Shown here piece by piece: positions 1 to 12,289 of a stretch of DNA of 64,000 nucleotides (position 1 is its first letter; every line of letters begins with the position of its first letter). The position numbers were made by a program, and so were the translations under genes. The notes below the pieces were generated by a model, which saw only the letters and a program-made list of their open reading frames with translations, was not told the origin of the DNA and made no database searches. The DNA is from Ascarosepion bandense (lineage: Eukaryota; Mollusca; Cephalopoda; Sepiida; Sepiidae): positions 634,501-698,500 of the forward strand of contig JBBBDQ010000754.1 of the NCBI GenBank assembly GCA_037127315.1, given 5' to 3'.

Positions 1-199
1 CTAATGGTGCGAAGAATCTGCTATATTCAAATGTGTTTTCATTGTGAATGCATCATGATTATATTCTCGTATCATTTGCCTTTAAGCAGTAGGAGATCTT
101 CCGGATAGAGGGGAAATATCAAAAACAAATTTGTCTGTTCATAATACATAGGTGCATGAATACAAAGAACCATATTAGACATAGGAGACCGAAATTGAT

Positions 200-295
200 A
201 TGTAGACTGAAATAAATAGATACATAGAGATAGATAGATACAAAGAAACAGGCTGAGACAGACTGACAGATAGATAGATAGTAAGAAACTGGCTG

Positions 296-354
<59 letters not shown>

Positions 355-422
355 AACTGGCTGAGATAAATAGATACATAGATAGAAAGGCTGGATAGAT
401 AGACACATATATAGAAACAGGC

Positions 423-484
<62 letters not shown>

Positions 485-621
485 TAAACTGGCTGAGATA
501 GATAGAAACAGGCTGAAATAAATAAATACATAGAAACAGGCTGAAATAGATAGATAGATAGAGAGATAGATAGAGAGATAGAGAGATAGATAGAGAGATA
601 GATAGAAACATGCTGAAATAC

Positions 622-662
<41 letters not shown>

Positions 663-677
663 AACATGCTGAAATAC

Positions 678-716
<39 letters not shown>

Positions 717-727
717 TGAAATGACCG

Positions 728-764
<37 letters not shown>

Positions 765-815
765 TGAAATGACCTAGATAGATAGATAGATAGATAGATA
801 TGAAATGAAATGACC

Positions 816-849
<34 letters not shown>

Positions 850-859
850 TGAAATGACC

Positions 860-893
<34 letters not shown>

Positions 894-943
894 TGAAATG
901 ACCTAGATAGATAGATAGATAGATAGATAGATATGAAATGACC

Positions 944-985
<42 letters not shown>

Positions 986-995
986 TGAAATGACC

Positions 996-1037
<42 letters not shown>

Positions 1038-1047
1038 TGAAATGACC

Positions 1048-1094
<47 letters not shown>

Positions 1095-1102
1095 AATGAC
1101 CG

Positions 1103-1151
<49 letters not shown>

Positions 1152-1163
1152 TAGAAATGACCG

Positions 1164-1204
<41 letters not shown>

Positions 1205-1219
1205 TGAAATGACCGAGAA

Positions 1220-1258
<39 letters not shown>

Positions 1259-1269
1259 TGAAATGACCG

Positions 1270-1302
<33 letters not shown>

Positions 1303-1313
1303 TGAAATGACCG

Positions 1314-1354
<41 letters not shown>

Positions 1355-1365
1355 TGAAATGACCG

Positions 1366-1413
<48 letters not shown>

Positions 1414-1428
1414 ATAGATGAAATGACC

Positions 1429-1472
<44 letters not shown>

Positions 1473-1475
1473 TGA
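200..1475. repeat. GATA tetranucleotide array with interspersed higher-order motifs
   Basis: The tract is almost pure (GATA)n on this strand, broken at irregular steps by short conserved inserts. In the first half these are GAAACAGGCTGAGATA-like; from about 715 onward they change to ATGAAATGACC followed by GAGATA or TAGATA. The recurring inserts make this a two-tier array rather than a plain microsatellite. The long serine, isoleucine, tyrosine and leucine frames on the minus strand are low-complexity artefacts. Confidence 0.95.
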
Positions 1476-1890
1476 CTGGCTGGGTAGAAGATTTTCTATC
1501 CTGCCATTTAAAGTATAACTGAAGGGAAAAGAAAGATTGTATTAGTAATTAGTTGGCGATCATTTTATTACTTCATAACAACCGAAAAACGTTCCCTCAT
1601 TTTATGCGTAGTAGAAGTTTTATTTATGTTTCCAAACATTACTCTTTTTTAGTCAGTTAAGATCCATACGTGATACACGCGTTGAGCGATCATGTCTCAA
1701 AAGACTAACTTTGCATAAGACTATCTCGAAGTAGGTTGCCATTATTATCTAAGGTTGACTGGTTGCCAGCCAAGGCTATAAAACCTAATCCGTCCTGTTA
1801 TTTAACCCATAACTGTAGGGAAGAGATGGATTAATACCTTTCCCAAGGGTATTTGCGCGTAAGTGAAATCAAGGAATTGTTTGCGCATGT
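1473..1890 (-). mobile_element. SINE-A / PAL / SINE-A composite (copy 1)
   Basis: Read on the minus strand this holds a SINE-A copy (1890 to about 1651), a PAL palindromic block (about 1645-1541) and a second, shorter SINE-A 3' part that runs into the GATA array. The second part has the same internal deletion as the composites at 18.5 and 21.1 kb: the ..TTTAAAT-GCAGGATAG-AAAATCTTCTGCCC stretch lacks the usual middle. The 5' end of the first SINE is degraded after the TTTGCGCGTAAGTG block. Confidence 0.7.
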
Positions 1891-3069
1891 CCTAAAGATG
1901 ATGAATACAGGAATTAAAATTTGGCTTGTGAGAAGTGTTAATTGAACCCAAACCAGGTTTTCTCTTTCAAATCATGCACTTTCAAAATTCGTTTCAGCTC
2001 TGGGGGAGATCTTCAGATTTCTCAAGGTCAGAGGTTTTTCTCATTCTATGGTTGTTTGTTCGTAAGTAAATGCATCTTATATTAACCAGTGAAAAACAAC
2101 CACGCCTAATTATTTAAATTCAGACAATATTCTGAACATACCGCACTGGAAAATACTTCTTTAATTAACAATAATTTAGTTTTGTGTTTCTTTTTTCTTT
2201 TTTTGACAAAGAATTTCATCAATATTCTTATTTGCTTTTTACGTCTTACACTTTCTAAATCTCATTCTTATTTCCCATACCCATCAACTCGTCTTTCTCT
2301 TATCCTCCAATTCTCTTGAAAGTCTCTATCAATCTATTAGTCCCTTGCTTCTCTCTCTCTCATCTCAAAGCTTCTGTCTTTCTCGTTATTTATAAATTAT
2401 ATAAACATTTGCGCTGATTATATTCCATTGACATTTTTGGACCCTGTCCCTAAATGACTCTCTTTTTTCTCTATCATCCTTTCTCTTTCTATCTCGTTCT
2501 TTATTCTCTCTCCTTATCTATTGATTTCTGTCTTTCTTTTTAAAAAAAAAATGGACATCTACGTGTGAAGGACGTAAAAATCAAAATTTAGGGAAGGGCC
2601 AAACTTTGTTAGTTTAACGAAGCGTATCATATTTTTGGTGAGAGAATGGAAAGATAGAGAGAAAAAGAAAAAAGAAATAAAGAAATGTAAAATGCATCAT
2701 TCAAGGTCGTCATTAAGAAGAGAAATAAAAATAAATGAAAAAAAATGGCAGAAAACATTACACACTGATTGGAGCTAATACAATCTTTGATTACAATTCT
2801 AGTTCTGAAGTAAAAACAACCGCCAAGAAAAAAAAAGCAAAGAAAAAAAAAAAAATGCAAACAGTCCAATTGTGAGTGGGTGTGGCTTGAATACTGTCCT
2901 CTTATTGACTGTTTTCTCCGTTGCCTACAAAACATGACTTGGAGACAGATCAGTGAGTTTTCTTTTCATTTTGACGCTCACTTTCTCTTGCTTTCTTTCG
3001 TAATCAATCTTATCTTCATTTTAAAACTATTTTAAAACTTAGTCTATCATTTACTTTAGATTTTCATAT
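1891..3069. other. Unannotated AT-rich intergenic DNA
   Basis: No coding, RNA or transposon signature was recognised. The segment has pyrimidine-rich stretches around 2200-2540 and purine-rich stretches around 2640-2860. The only longer frame (minus strand, 2627-2935) is phenylalanine-rich and low complexity. Confidence 0.5.
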
Positions 3070-3089
3070 AGATAGATAGGAACAGAATG

Positions 3090-3132
<43 letters not shown>

Positions 3133-3187
3133 CAGTCAGATAGACAGACAGACAGATAGACAAACAGAATGGGAGATAATAAATAGG

Positions 3188-3264
<77 letters not shown>

Positions 3265-3334
3265 GAACAGGATATTAGATAATAAAGAGCCATAGATAGA
3301 TAGATAGACAGACAGACACAGAATATGAGATAAT

Positions 3335-3382
<48 letters not shown>

Positions 3383-3455
3383 GAACAGAATATGAGATAA
3401 TAAAGAGCCATGGATTGATAGATAGATATATAGACAGACAGACAGACAGACAGAC

Positions 3456-3497
<42 letters not shown>

Positions 3498-3544
3498 GAA
3501 CAGAATATGAGATAATAAAGAGCCATAGATTGATAGATAGATAT

Positions 3545-3575
<31 letters not shown>

Positions 3576-3576
3576 T

Positions 3577-3622
<46 letters not shown>

Positions 3623-3625
3623 GAA
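3070..3625. repeat. GATA/GACA array with interspersed GGAACAGAATATGAGATAAT motif
   Basis: This is a second GATA array with short GACA runs and a (TA)n tract at 3190-3217. A conserved insert (GGAACAGAATATGAGATAAT followed by AAAGAGCCAT) recurs at least five times. It differs from the inserts of the first array, so the two arrays evolved separately. Confidence 0.93.
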
Positions 3626-3944
3626 GTTGTAATTAATGTTGCTGGTGCCATTATTGGATTACTATCTCGTTTTTATTGAGAAAATCAAATGAAAGATCTG
3701 TAATATTTTCGATCCCTAACCGGCATCTCTTTTTCAATCGAATTTTCACCAAAATTACTTTCTACTGTTCATCGACAAATATTTTTATGGAAACTCTCCC
3801 GACTATGTATTGAAGTATAACAGACGTTTAGGTCCCACAACTGTGGAAATAGCTAAATGCAACAGCTAATAATATTAAGGCAGGTTTCTCCCTCGCTCTT
3901 TCTACCCGTAGAAATTGCATTCTTTCATTTGCTTCTCCGATGAA
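3626..3944. other. Intergenic DNA, nothing recognised
   Basis: This short stretch separates the GATA array from the RTE copy. I see no frame, repeat or structure in it. Confidence 0.4.
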
Positions 3945-4963
3945 TCTTCTTCTTCTATGTACCTTATCCTTTCAGGACGTAGGCGATCATGGCCATCCAC
4001 GTCTCCCTATCCCTGATGGCTCTTAGCACGCTTTCTCCTGTAACATCTCTCAGACCCCGTTCTGTCATCCACATGCTCAGGCCCTTCATATATGTTATCC
4101 GCTGTTTTCCTCTGTCTCTTTTTCTCTCTATCTGGCCTGTTAGTATCAAGTTCTCCAAGCTCTCTTTCCTCAGTGCATGTCCCAGGAACTTCATTTGTCT
4201 CTTCCTGATGCTCAGTATTAATTTCCTTTTTGTTTTCATTTTTCCAACACCTCGACATTGCTCACATGCTCGGTCCACGATATCCGCAGCATCCTTCTGT
4301 AGAACTACATTTCACCTACTTCAAGTTTTCCCTTCATCTTTGTTGATATTTTTCAACATTCACTGCCACATTGAAGAACTGACATCACCTAGCAATAGAG
4401 TACTCTCTTCTTTGTTTCTAGTGAAAGTTTCCTGTGTCTTAATACTTTACTCAGCTTCTGAAACTCATCTTTTTGCATGCCAATTCGCATTTGAATCTCT
4501 GTGTCACAGTTTCCGTCTTCAGTAAGAACACTTCCCAGATATTTAGATTTTCGTACCTACTTGATTTTAACCCCCACCCGCGACCTGAATTCGGCACTTT
4601 GGGCAGCACGTTTTGTTGATGACCATGCATTCGGTTTTCTTGTAGTTTATTTGTAATCCATTCATGTCACTCTCTTCAGCTATCTTCTGTAGGAGGTCCG
4701 GCATTTTTTTCCGTGTCTGCTATCAACACTGTGACGTCTGCGTGTCTTTTGTTGTTCATATTGAGACCTCCGATGGCAAATCCTGGCATAACATCGAGGG
4801 TCATCAAAAATATTCTCACTGTACAAGTTAAATAGATCCGGTGAAAATACACATCCCTGTCTTACGCCCCTTTCTATCTTTGTGTAACTGCTGAATTCGT
4901 TATCTGTACGTTTGCATGCAGTTTGCTGCCAGTAGAGGTTTTTAATTAGCCTAATTTCTTTTC

Positions 4964-5611
4964 TGTTATCCCCCGCCGGGGGATAACAGAATCAAACAAG
5001 TCCAAGAATTTAAGTACCTAGGAAGTGTTCTAACAGGAGATGGAAAGTGCGACACGGACATCCGAAGGCGAATTGGCATGGCAAAGGACGCGTTCCAGAA
5101 GATGAGCAAAATACTAACACACAGGAAGATCTCAATAGAAACGAAGAAAAGAGTGCTAGACTGCTACGTGATGTCAGTTCTTCAGTACGGCTGTGAATGC
5201 TGGACAATATCATCGAAAATGAGGAAAAAACTGGAAGCGGCCGAAATGTGGTTCTACAGAAGGATGCTACGGATATCGTGGACTGAGCATACAAGCAACG
5301 ACGAAGTGTTAGAAAGAATGGCAACAAAAAGGAAATTGATGCTGTGCATCAGGAAGAGACAACTGAAGTTCCTGGGACATGCAATGAGGAAGGAGAGCCT
5401 GGAGAACCTGATACTGACTGGTCAGATAGAAGGAAGGAGAGACAGAGGAAGGCAGCGGATAACATATCTGCAGAGTCTGATCATGTGGATGACGGAACGG
5501 GGGTTGCCAGGAGCAACAGGAGCAAACATACTAAGAGCCACAAGGGATAGGGAGACGTGGAGATCCATGATCGCCTACGTCCTGAAGGGACAGGGCACAT
5601 AGAAGAAGAAG
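4964..5611 (+). mobile_element. RTE-clade LINE, young 5'-truncated insertion with 5' foldback (copy b)
   Basis: The insertion is flanked by an 11-bp direct duplication AATTTCTTTTC (4953-4963 and 5612-5622), and the host RTE copy reads continuously once it is removed. The 3' end is the typical CACATAGAAGAAGAAGAA tail. The 5' end is a perfect inverted repeat, 4961-4975 against 4977-4991, centred on one base. The terminal nucleotides of the truncated element are thus present in both orientations, like a very short twin-priming or snap-back product. Confidence 0.9.
5078..5602 (+). pseudogene. C-terminal fragment of RTE reverse transcriptase, intact frame
   Basis: The frame is open for 174 codons and matches the last quarter of the RTE polyprotein, with only scattered differences from the 58.7-60.9 kb copy. 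Motifs include the conserved post-RT blocks [34 protein letters not shown] and [20 protein letters not shown]. The ending [17 protein letters not shown] corresponds to the DREAWR.. end of BovB-like proteins. The catalytic RT domain is missing because of 5' truncation, so it is not a functional enzyme. The clean frame and the intact duplication suggest a recent insertion. Confidence 0.88.
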
Positions 5612-5884
5612 AATTTCTTTTCCAAATATGTCGAGCCTGCTAAGCATTTCCATTAATTCTTTATGGGGTATTTTGTCGAACGCTTTTGCATAGTCAATAA
5701 AGCACAGGTATAAGTCCTTCTTAGTACAATCTTAAAAGATAAAGTGGCACGACAATCGGTATCTTCTATATTCTTGAAACCCGCATATACCTTATAATTT
5801 CTTCGGTCAACGCTATAATCAGACTTATAATTAATCTGAATCTCTCTAATACCCATCGGAACATCAGGCTTGCCGCCTTGCTTA

Positions 5885-6105
5885 GGGTAAAATTATTAAG
5901 AAAAAAGAACCAGAAGAATAAATAACATTTGAAAAAGAAAACGACGAAAGTAATTAGCTAGAGAAAGAAGAAGAAAAAGTAGGAAGAAAAAAAAGGAAAG
6001 GCAGACAAAAAGACAGCAATACAATAACAGAATTGAAGGAAGCCGAAAGAAGAAGAAAGAGAACGAAAGAAAAAGGATAAACAGACAAAAGATAATAAGA
6101 GATCC
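5885..6105. repeat. Purine-rich tract
   Basis: This is an AAGAAGAAAGAGAACGAAAG-like A/G-rich sequence bordering an RTE fragment. It resembles the larger purine satellites further downstream. Its frames are low complexity. Confidence 0.5.
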
Positions 6106-6745
6106 TTCTTTTTCTTCTTCGTGATCCGTGTCTCTTCAGGACGTAGGCGATCATGTACTTCCAATTGGCTCGGTCTCTTGTCGCTCTCAATTTTTCTCTT
6201 TATATCTCTCCCAACCCCTGCTCTGCAATCCATTTTCTCAAGCCCATAAATCTAGAATATAAATAGATAGAAAGTAGCATGTCCACAAAGTGAGTGATCA
6301 CTTTATGTATTGATTGTAATAGAGAATTGATCCCCCACTTTATGTCTACAGTATAATTTATGTTCTGTTTATCAAATTCTGAATAGGTATGAATCCACCT
6401 CTTCTCATTACTTATTAGCTACACAGGAATGCTTTTTGATTTATTTCTTCTGCTTTTTCTTCTCGTGCCGTGTCCCTTCAGGACGAAGGAGATCATGGAC
6501 TTCTACTTATCTCTGTCTCTTGTCGCTCTCAGTAATTTTTGTCTCGATAACTCTTCCAGGCCCCGCTCTGTCAACCATTTGCACAGACCTAACTGCTTTC
6601 CCGTGTCTCATCTTGCATTTATCCGACCTGTGAGTATCAAATTCTTTAGGCTCGCCTTTCTCATTACGTGTCCCAGGAACCTCATTTGTCTCTTCCTGAT
6701 ATTTATTATCAATTTTCTTCTCGTTTGCATCCTTTTCAATAAGTG
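6105..6745 (-). mobile_element. RTE / PAL / RTE composite (copy c, architecture I)
   Basis: On the minus strand the order is an RTE 3' segment (about 6745-6465, ending in the tail), about 100 bp, the PAL palindrome (core 6344-6284), then a second RTE 3' segment (about 6256-6108). The second segment starts at an ATTTATGGGCTTGAG junction, which is identical in the 13.4-14.2 kb copy, so both derive from one composite ancestor. All RTE coding is broken. Confidence 0.8.
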
Positions 6746-6749
6746 ATAA

Positions 6750-7870
6750 GATTAAAAAAAAAAGGAGCTAAAGGAAGAAAAATTGAAGGAGGTAAAAGGA
6801 AATGCAGAAAAAAGACAATTAGGGATGCAAGAACAGAATAAAAAGGAATCAGAGGAAGAAAAAAACAGAAAACGAAAAAACAGACAAACTATATTACTAA
6901 TAAAAAACAGAATTGAAAAAGTCAGAGAAAGAAAAAAAAACAGAAAACGAAAAACAGACAAACTATATTACTAATAAAAGAACAGAATTGAAAAAGTCAG
7001 AGAAAGAAAAAAAACAGAAAACGAAAAAACAGACAAACTATATTACTAATAAAAGAACAGAATTGAAAAAGTCAGAGAAAGAAAAAAAAACAGAAAACGA
7101 AAAAACAGACAAACTATATTACTAATAAAAGAACAGAATTGAAAAAGTCAGAGAAAGAAAAAAAAACAGAAAACGAAAAAACAGAAACTATATTACTAAT
7201 AAAAAAACAGAATTGAAAAAAGTCAGAGGAAGAAAAAACAGAAAACAAAAAAACAAATAAAGTATATTACTCATAAAAGAACAGAATTGAAAGGAGTCTT
7301 CTGTAGAAGAAGATATGAAAGAAGGAAAAAGGAAATTCATAAAAATGCAAATAGTTATACAAGCACAGAACTGGACGAAATCAAATGAACAAGAAGAAAT
7401 AGAAGGGGTAAAAAAAAAATTGTGATTTAAAAATATATTTGAAATGTGGAAGAAGAAAAAAGACGAGAAGGAAAAACAAAATTCAGCCGAAAAATAATTA
7501 GGGTTACTAAAACCAAACTGAATGAAGACGGAGATAAAATAGGAGGAAAAAAGAAATTTCAGACACAAACAATTAGGGATATTGAAACAAATGAAAGAAA
7601 ACGGAATAATTTGAAGAAATAGAAAGAGGAAAAAGAAAATGAAAACAAAAGACAATTAGGGATAGAAAAACAAATTTTAAACGGGCTGAAGGAAGAGAAA
7701 GACATTGGAAGAGAAAAAAAAACACAGATTTTACTAATGATACAAGACCAGGACTGAAAGTGTCGGTGGAAGAAAAAGAAAGAGTTAAATGATATGCAGA
7801 CAAAAGACAATTAGCATAAAAGGACAGAAATGAAAGGAATCAGAGAAAGAAGAAAAAATAGAATTAAGAA
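6750..7870 (+). repeat. Purine-rich ~75-bp tandem satellite
   Basis: The anchor TTACTAA recurs at 6894, 6968, 7043, 7119, 7193 and (degenerate) 7266, giving a 74-76 bp period. Units read AACAGAATTGAAAAAGTCAG, then GAAAGAAAA-rich, then CAGACAAACTATATTAC. From about 7290 to 7870 the array grades into longer degenerate units with a recurring GACAATTAGGGAT word. That word reappears at 10.95, 11.1-11.34, 11.8 and 12.0 kb. Nearly the whole strand is A and G. Minus-strand phenylalanine/serine frames and plus-strand lysine frames are artefacts. Confidence 0.9.
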
Positions 7871-7901
7871 AAAGCATATTCAGACATGACACCTAGGGAT
7901 A

Positions 7902-8112
7902 TGTTGTGGTGTCCCCCTTCTAAAGCGTCTATGTTGAACTAATCCACCTTCTATAGAATTAGTTTTCTGGAGGAACACTTGAATTGGTTGAACGCTGGAC
8001 AACCGATACACGCACTAGTAATGTAATAATCTTCTGTTGTATTTACTGTTAAATATACAATATTTCTCTAAAACTTTTTTTTATTTCTTAAACCTTTCAC
8101 TTGGTCACAACA
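7902..8112 (+). repeat. Candidate 5' LTR of Ty3/gypsy element
   Basis: The segment begins TGTTGTGG and ends GGTCACAACA, so it has 7-bp perfect inverted termini (TGTTGTG/CACAACA) of the LTR type. It lies about 430 bp upstream of a gag-like start. A matching 3' LTR was not found downstream, so the call rests on termini and position only. Confidence 0.45.
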
Positions 8113-8540
8113 TCTTATCAGCGAAGGTTTCAAAGACCCGAACTACACGTAAAGTTATAAAAAATTTGGCCAGTGTCTACAACAGTGGTGATAAAATTCT
8201 AATCAAACTCTACGACAAAATTGTATTCAGTGTAATTACGACATTTACAGCGAAAAAAACTTTCGGAAACAATAGGTTTTCTACAAGTTTAATTAAGTGG
8301 TTAGGAAGAAGGTTGGTGAACTTTTTTATTTTTTCTATTCAAACAAGTCACTAAAAGAACTGTACAAGTCAGACTTATTGTTTTCGCTGATAGGGTAAAG
8401 TTAAGATTTACCCCCCTCTCCTACTTTCAAATTTTTCAGTAAAAGAATTCTACAAGTCAAACAGACTTAGTGTTGGTTAATAAGGTAAGGAGAAAAAAAT
8501 TCCCCCTCTCATTTCATATTTTACGTACTAACGCAGTAAA

Positions 8541-10925
8541 ATGGATGAATTTAAACGTGCAATGCTAGAGTTGATTAAACACTTAACGGAACAACTACTT
8601 TAATCAATCATTAACAGAACTCTTCAGTCCTAAATCACTTTTTCACAAGCGTTGAGAATTCATGAATCTCACCTGCAAAGAATACGAAGATTATACTACT
8701 TTCGCGAGTGTAGTCAATAAATACTGCGATGACTTCACATTGGCAGAGTTAAACGCCAATAATCGTAAATGCCTGATTTTAGTCCAGAGTTTGATTTCTG
8801 AGAAAGCCGCCGATATACGTCAAAGGGTACTCAACAAGCTTGGAAACGAGTCCGAAGTTACTTTACAGCAAGTTGCCAAAGATTTCCAACGTTTTGTGAG
8901 CGTCAGAGATTATTCGAAAAACATCGAACAGTAAAGTGGCTCACATTAAAAAATGCGCATGAAAAAAAAAAAAGTTTCTTTTGCAGTCAAGACCATGTTC
9001 CGGGTGTGGTCAATTACATAAAGATTTGACATTTCAAAAATAAAAAATGCTTTAATTGCAATAAATTAAAGGATTAAGAACAAGACAAAACATCTTGTAA
9101 AAATTACCAAGTTTGATTAAGTAGAAAGCCGTAACATCACGAAATATATTGAAATACAAATATTTAACAAAAGTATGTGACCACAGCTTGAGTCGGTATC
9201 AGACTTATTAATAACTAATTATCAAACATAGAAAAAAAACTAGGTAAGCCGACATTATTAAGAATTATTAGGACTCAACTGAATAGCTAAACGTGTAATT
9301 GGTGACCCTATTAAATTAATGGTCGAATTTGTAACGAACGTGTCATTCAAGGATAAAACATTAAAACTAAAGGCGTATATTATGAAGACTATGGGTAATT
9401 TGTTCGCAATGATTGGTTAGAAAACTTTCATCTTAGGGATATGCCTATTAACTTGTGTCGAAACGTCGAAACTTTGACTGACAAATAAGAAAACTGAATG
9501 GCGAAGTTAAAAATAGTTTCCCGCGTTTTCAGTAGAGGACCAAGAAAATGCTCAAAAGCCGATTTTTAAAACATATTGACGAGAAGTTGAATCATCTTGA
9601 GGAAATGAGAGTACTGGAAATAGTTGAATATAGTGGATAGCATCTTCCGCAGGTTACGTTACATTAAAAAAAAGAGCAAATAAATTTGTGTATGTGCTAA
9701 CTTCTCCACGGGGCTGAACAGCACCCTAAAGAATCATCATTATCCCATACCAGGGGACGAAGAATACTCGACCTTCATTGCATAAAAACACACAAGAGTT
9801 TATACAAATTTTTGAGACTTCCGCTCGAAATTAAGGACGTCCCTTCCATTTTTCAACAGACCATGGACACGATGTTAATTGGCCTGGGTTTTGCGGTGAC
9901 CTATCTCGATGACGTCCTAATGAAAAGTGAGAGCATCAAGCAACACAAATCGCATGTCTGGCAGGTGTTAATGAGAATCCAGGATTACGGATTCAAATAA
10001 AAAGACGGGAAGTGTGAGTTTTACTTAGAGAGGATTAAGTTCTTGGGACAAATAATTGGCAAATTTGGAAGACGTCCGGACCCAGATAGGGCAACGGCAA
10101 TAGAATTATGTCAGCACCAGAAAATGTGTCGGCTCTGGAATTTTTTTTTTTAGGTCTTGCCAATTATTACAACGTTTTTGTCCCAAGAATGCACAATTTG
10201 AGAGCTCCACTTAATGCATTATTGAAAAAAAAATAAAGAGAGGGAATAGACAACAAAAGGCCAGGAAGCATTTGAGAAAATATAGTAGGTTCTTACATCA
10301 GATCATTACAATCCAAACCTTGATAGCATTGTAACCAGCAATGCTAGCTCGTACGGCATTGGGGCGTGTATTTTACAGAAGTTCAAGAATAGATCAGTAA
10401 AGCAAATTCCCCATGCATCTAGGACGCTACTACCAGCTGAAAAGGGTTACTGGTAAATAAAAAGGGAAGCCTTAGGAATAATTTTTGTGGTGATTAAATT
10501 TCATAGATGGTATTTTTTCTTGCAAACAAACCATAGCCTACTCCTTACTAACTTTGGATCAAAAAGGGTCTGTCAACACATACTGCTAAAAAACTAGAAT
10601 GATGGGAACCATTCTCTTTAATTATAGATACAAAATGGACGTTTTCCTATCCATTAAAATCTGTCATGCTGACGGGTTGTCTAGATTGATACCTGAGTAT
10701 GCTGAACCCCTGGAAGACACCGTCAGTTCTGTCATATGAACAGAGATCGAAATAAAATAAATGTGAAATATTCTCAGGAAACATCCTATAACAATTGACG
10801 AAATAATAGAAAAAGGGTTCAGTGATGAGTTCATAAAGGTCAAACTAAATAGTAAAGACCAGAATATCTCAGAAGTTTACTTACTCTGTAACGAAATTTT
10901 AATGTACAGAGTAGTAATCCATCTA
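8541..10925 (+). pseudogene. Ty3/gypsy gag-pol relic
   Basis: Decayed coding runs in order. A gag-like start at 8541 (MDEFKRAMLELIKHL) is followed by the 90-codon 8662-8934 frame (KYCDDFTLAEL..NNRKCLILVQ), typical of gypsy gag. A degenerate CCHC knuckle lies at about 8990-9060, and a protease/RT linker follows. The RT segment at 9812-10000 has RLPLEIK..PSIFQQTMDTML and the YLDD box. The thumb and RNase H region (KFLGQIIG, FLGLANYY, LRAPLNALLKK) extends to about 10.6 kb, and an integrase-proximal piece (LCNEILMYR) lies near 10.9 kb. Stops and frameshifts occur throughout, so no product is expected. Confidence 0.85.
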
Positions 10926-10989
10926 CACTACAGAAAGAGGAAATGCATACAAAATACAATTAGGGATAGAATGACGGAATTGAAAAAAA

Positions 10990-11100
10990 GTCAGAGGATT
11001 TGATATAGTCATTCCACTTGAGGTGTCTTGAGAGAGTTAACCCGAGGGGGCGCTATGTTTTGCTTTCAGGTAAACTAGCTAATATGAAAAGTAGGAGTGG
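10990..11100 (-). mobile_element. CR1/jockey-like LINE fragment
   Basis: About 100 bp matches, on the minus strand, the same stretch seen at 23.2-23.35, 44.1 and 57.4 kb (TTAACCCGAG..GCGC and the LRLLGLTL-coding part). It is embedded in purine-rich satellite. Confidence 0.55.
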
Positions 11101-12230
11101 TTGCAGACAAAAAGAAGAAAATAAAGGGGAAAAGAAGAAAGGCTGAAAAAAGAAAAAAACAATTATGTATACAAAACGAGGTTAGGAAGAAAAAGGAAAA
11201 GAAGGAGTAAAGAAAAAAGCAGACAAAAAGAATTATGGATGTAAGAAGAGGATGCGAATGAGATGGAGGAAGAAGAAGAAAAAGAAAAAAGAGTAAAGAG
11301 GAAATAAAGATAAAAGACAATTAGGCAAGCAAGAAGGAAACGGGGTAAAAAGAAGTCAGTCAGTTAAGTTCCATACGTGATACATGCTTGAGCGATCATG
11401 TCTCGAAAGAAAGAGACATGACTGACTGGGCAGAAGATTATCCCGCAGTAGGTTGCCATTGCATTCTGCGGTAGACTGGTTGCCGACTAAGGCTATAGAA
11501 CCCAATCTGTCCTGCTATTTAACCCATAACTGGAAGGAAGAGACGGATTAATACCTTTCCCAAGGGTATTTGCGCGTAAGTGAATACAATGGATTCAGCT
11601 GGAATTCGAACTCGGCTCCCCGATTTCTCGTTCCGAGCCGATATACACTGTACCACAACGCACATATAAAAAGGGACTTGAAGATGAAGAAGAAGAAAAA
11701 GAAAAAATAAAGACGACAAAAAAGAAGATGAAGAAGACGAAGAAGATGAAGTAGACGAAGAAGAAGAAGAAGAAGAAGAAGAAGAAGAAGAAGAAGAAGA
11801 AAAGTGAAAATGCAGATAAAAGACAATTAGGCAAGCAAGAAAGAAACGGGAAGAAGATAGAAGCACGATTAATAAAAAACAGAGATATGAATAAATACCG
11901 ATAAAATAATATTAGGAATACACAATTCGGATAAGAAGGGACTTGAAGAAGAAGAAGAAGAAGAAGAAGAAGAGGAGGAGGAAGAAAGAAAGAAATGAGA
12001 AAATGTAGAAAAAAAGCCAATTAGAGACGCCAGACGAAGGAAGTCCTGATGGTTAAAAATAAAAAATAAAAAATAAAAAAAAAACAGAGCCGGTTGAAAG
12101 ACGATAATAAGGAACATGTTTGGTGGTGAAAAAAATTTCTTAGAAAAGAAATGCAGAAATAAATAAAAAATTGGAGGTGGAAAAATAAAATTTAATCGAG
12201 GAAATTTGGAAGAAAATGATGTAGAAAAAG
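11100..12230 (+). repeat. Degenerate GAA-rich satellite, interrupted by SINE-A
   Basis: A/G-rich DNA with GAAGAAGAAGAA runs at 11684-11810 and 11943-11990. The recurring GACAATTAGG word is shared with the 6.75-7.87 kb array. A SINE-A copy sits at 11356-11666. Confidence 0.8.
11356..11666 (-). mobile_element. SINE-A, near full length (copy 2)
   Basis: This is a tRNA-derived SINE. On the minus strand the head has an A-box-like TGGTACAGTG and a B box GAGTTCGAATTCC. The body runs through TTACGCGCAAATACCCTTGG and CAGTTATGGGTTAAAT. The 3' region has GCAATGGCAACCTACTGCGG and CCCAGTCAGTCATGTCTC and ends in a GACTGACTGA-type tail. Compared with other copies it has a small insertion in the CTTTCTTTCGAGACATG part. 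Confidence 0.88.
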
Positions 12231-12289
12231 TTATATAAAACGTCGACCATCAATGTCATTACAAGTTCGTTTAGTCTTAGACGAAGACG

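Larger units (their letters stand above)
3945..5880 (-). mobile_element. RTE-clade LINE relic (copy a), interrupted by RTE copy b
   Basis: On the minus strand the sequence matches the 3' two thirds of the RTE reverse transcriptase at 58.7-60.9 kb. Recognisable pieces include the C-terminal [18 protein letters not shown] block and the region around motif B, all broken by stops and frameshifts. The 3' tail lies near 3945. Homology stops at 4952-4963 and resumes at 5623 with the next RTE segment (GTCGAG..GCTAAGCATTTCC). Copy b is therefore inserted inside it. After about 5730 the match weakens. Confidence 0.85.

Noticed and set aside
72..679. Long minus-strand frames rich in S, I, Y and L (also 3136-3651 and 49004-49531)
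   Set aside because: They are translations of GATA arrays. All frames are open because the repeat lacks stops on that strand.
200..1475. CRISPR-like regular repeats
   Set aside because: The repeats are microsatellites without unique spacers of constant length, and the DNA is clearly animal.
7188..7810. Phenylalanine/serine-rich minus frames over the purine satellites (also 11075-12822)
   Set aside because: They are low-complexity readings of A/G repeats, with no domain and no codon structure.
8112..10925. A complete, active gypsy element
   Set aside because: There are many stops and frameshifts, the RNase H/integrase part is fragmentary and no 3' LTR was found.
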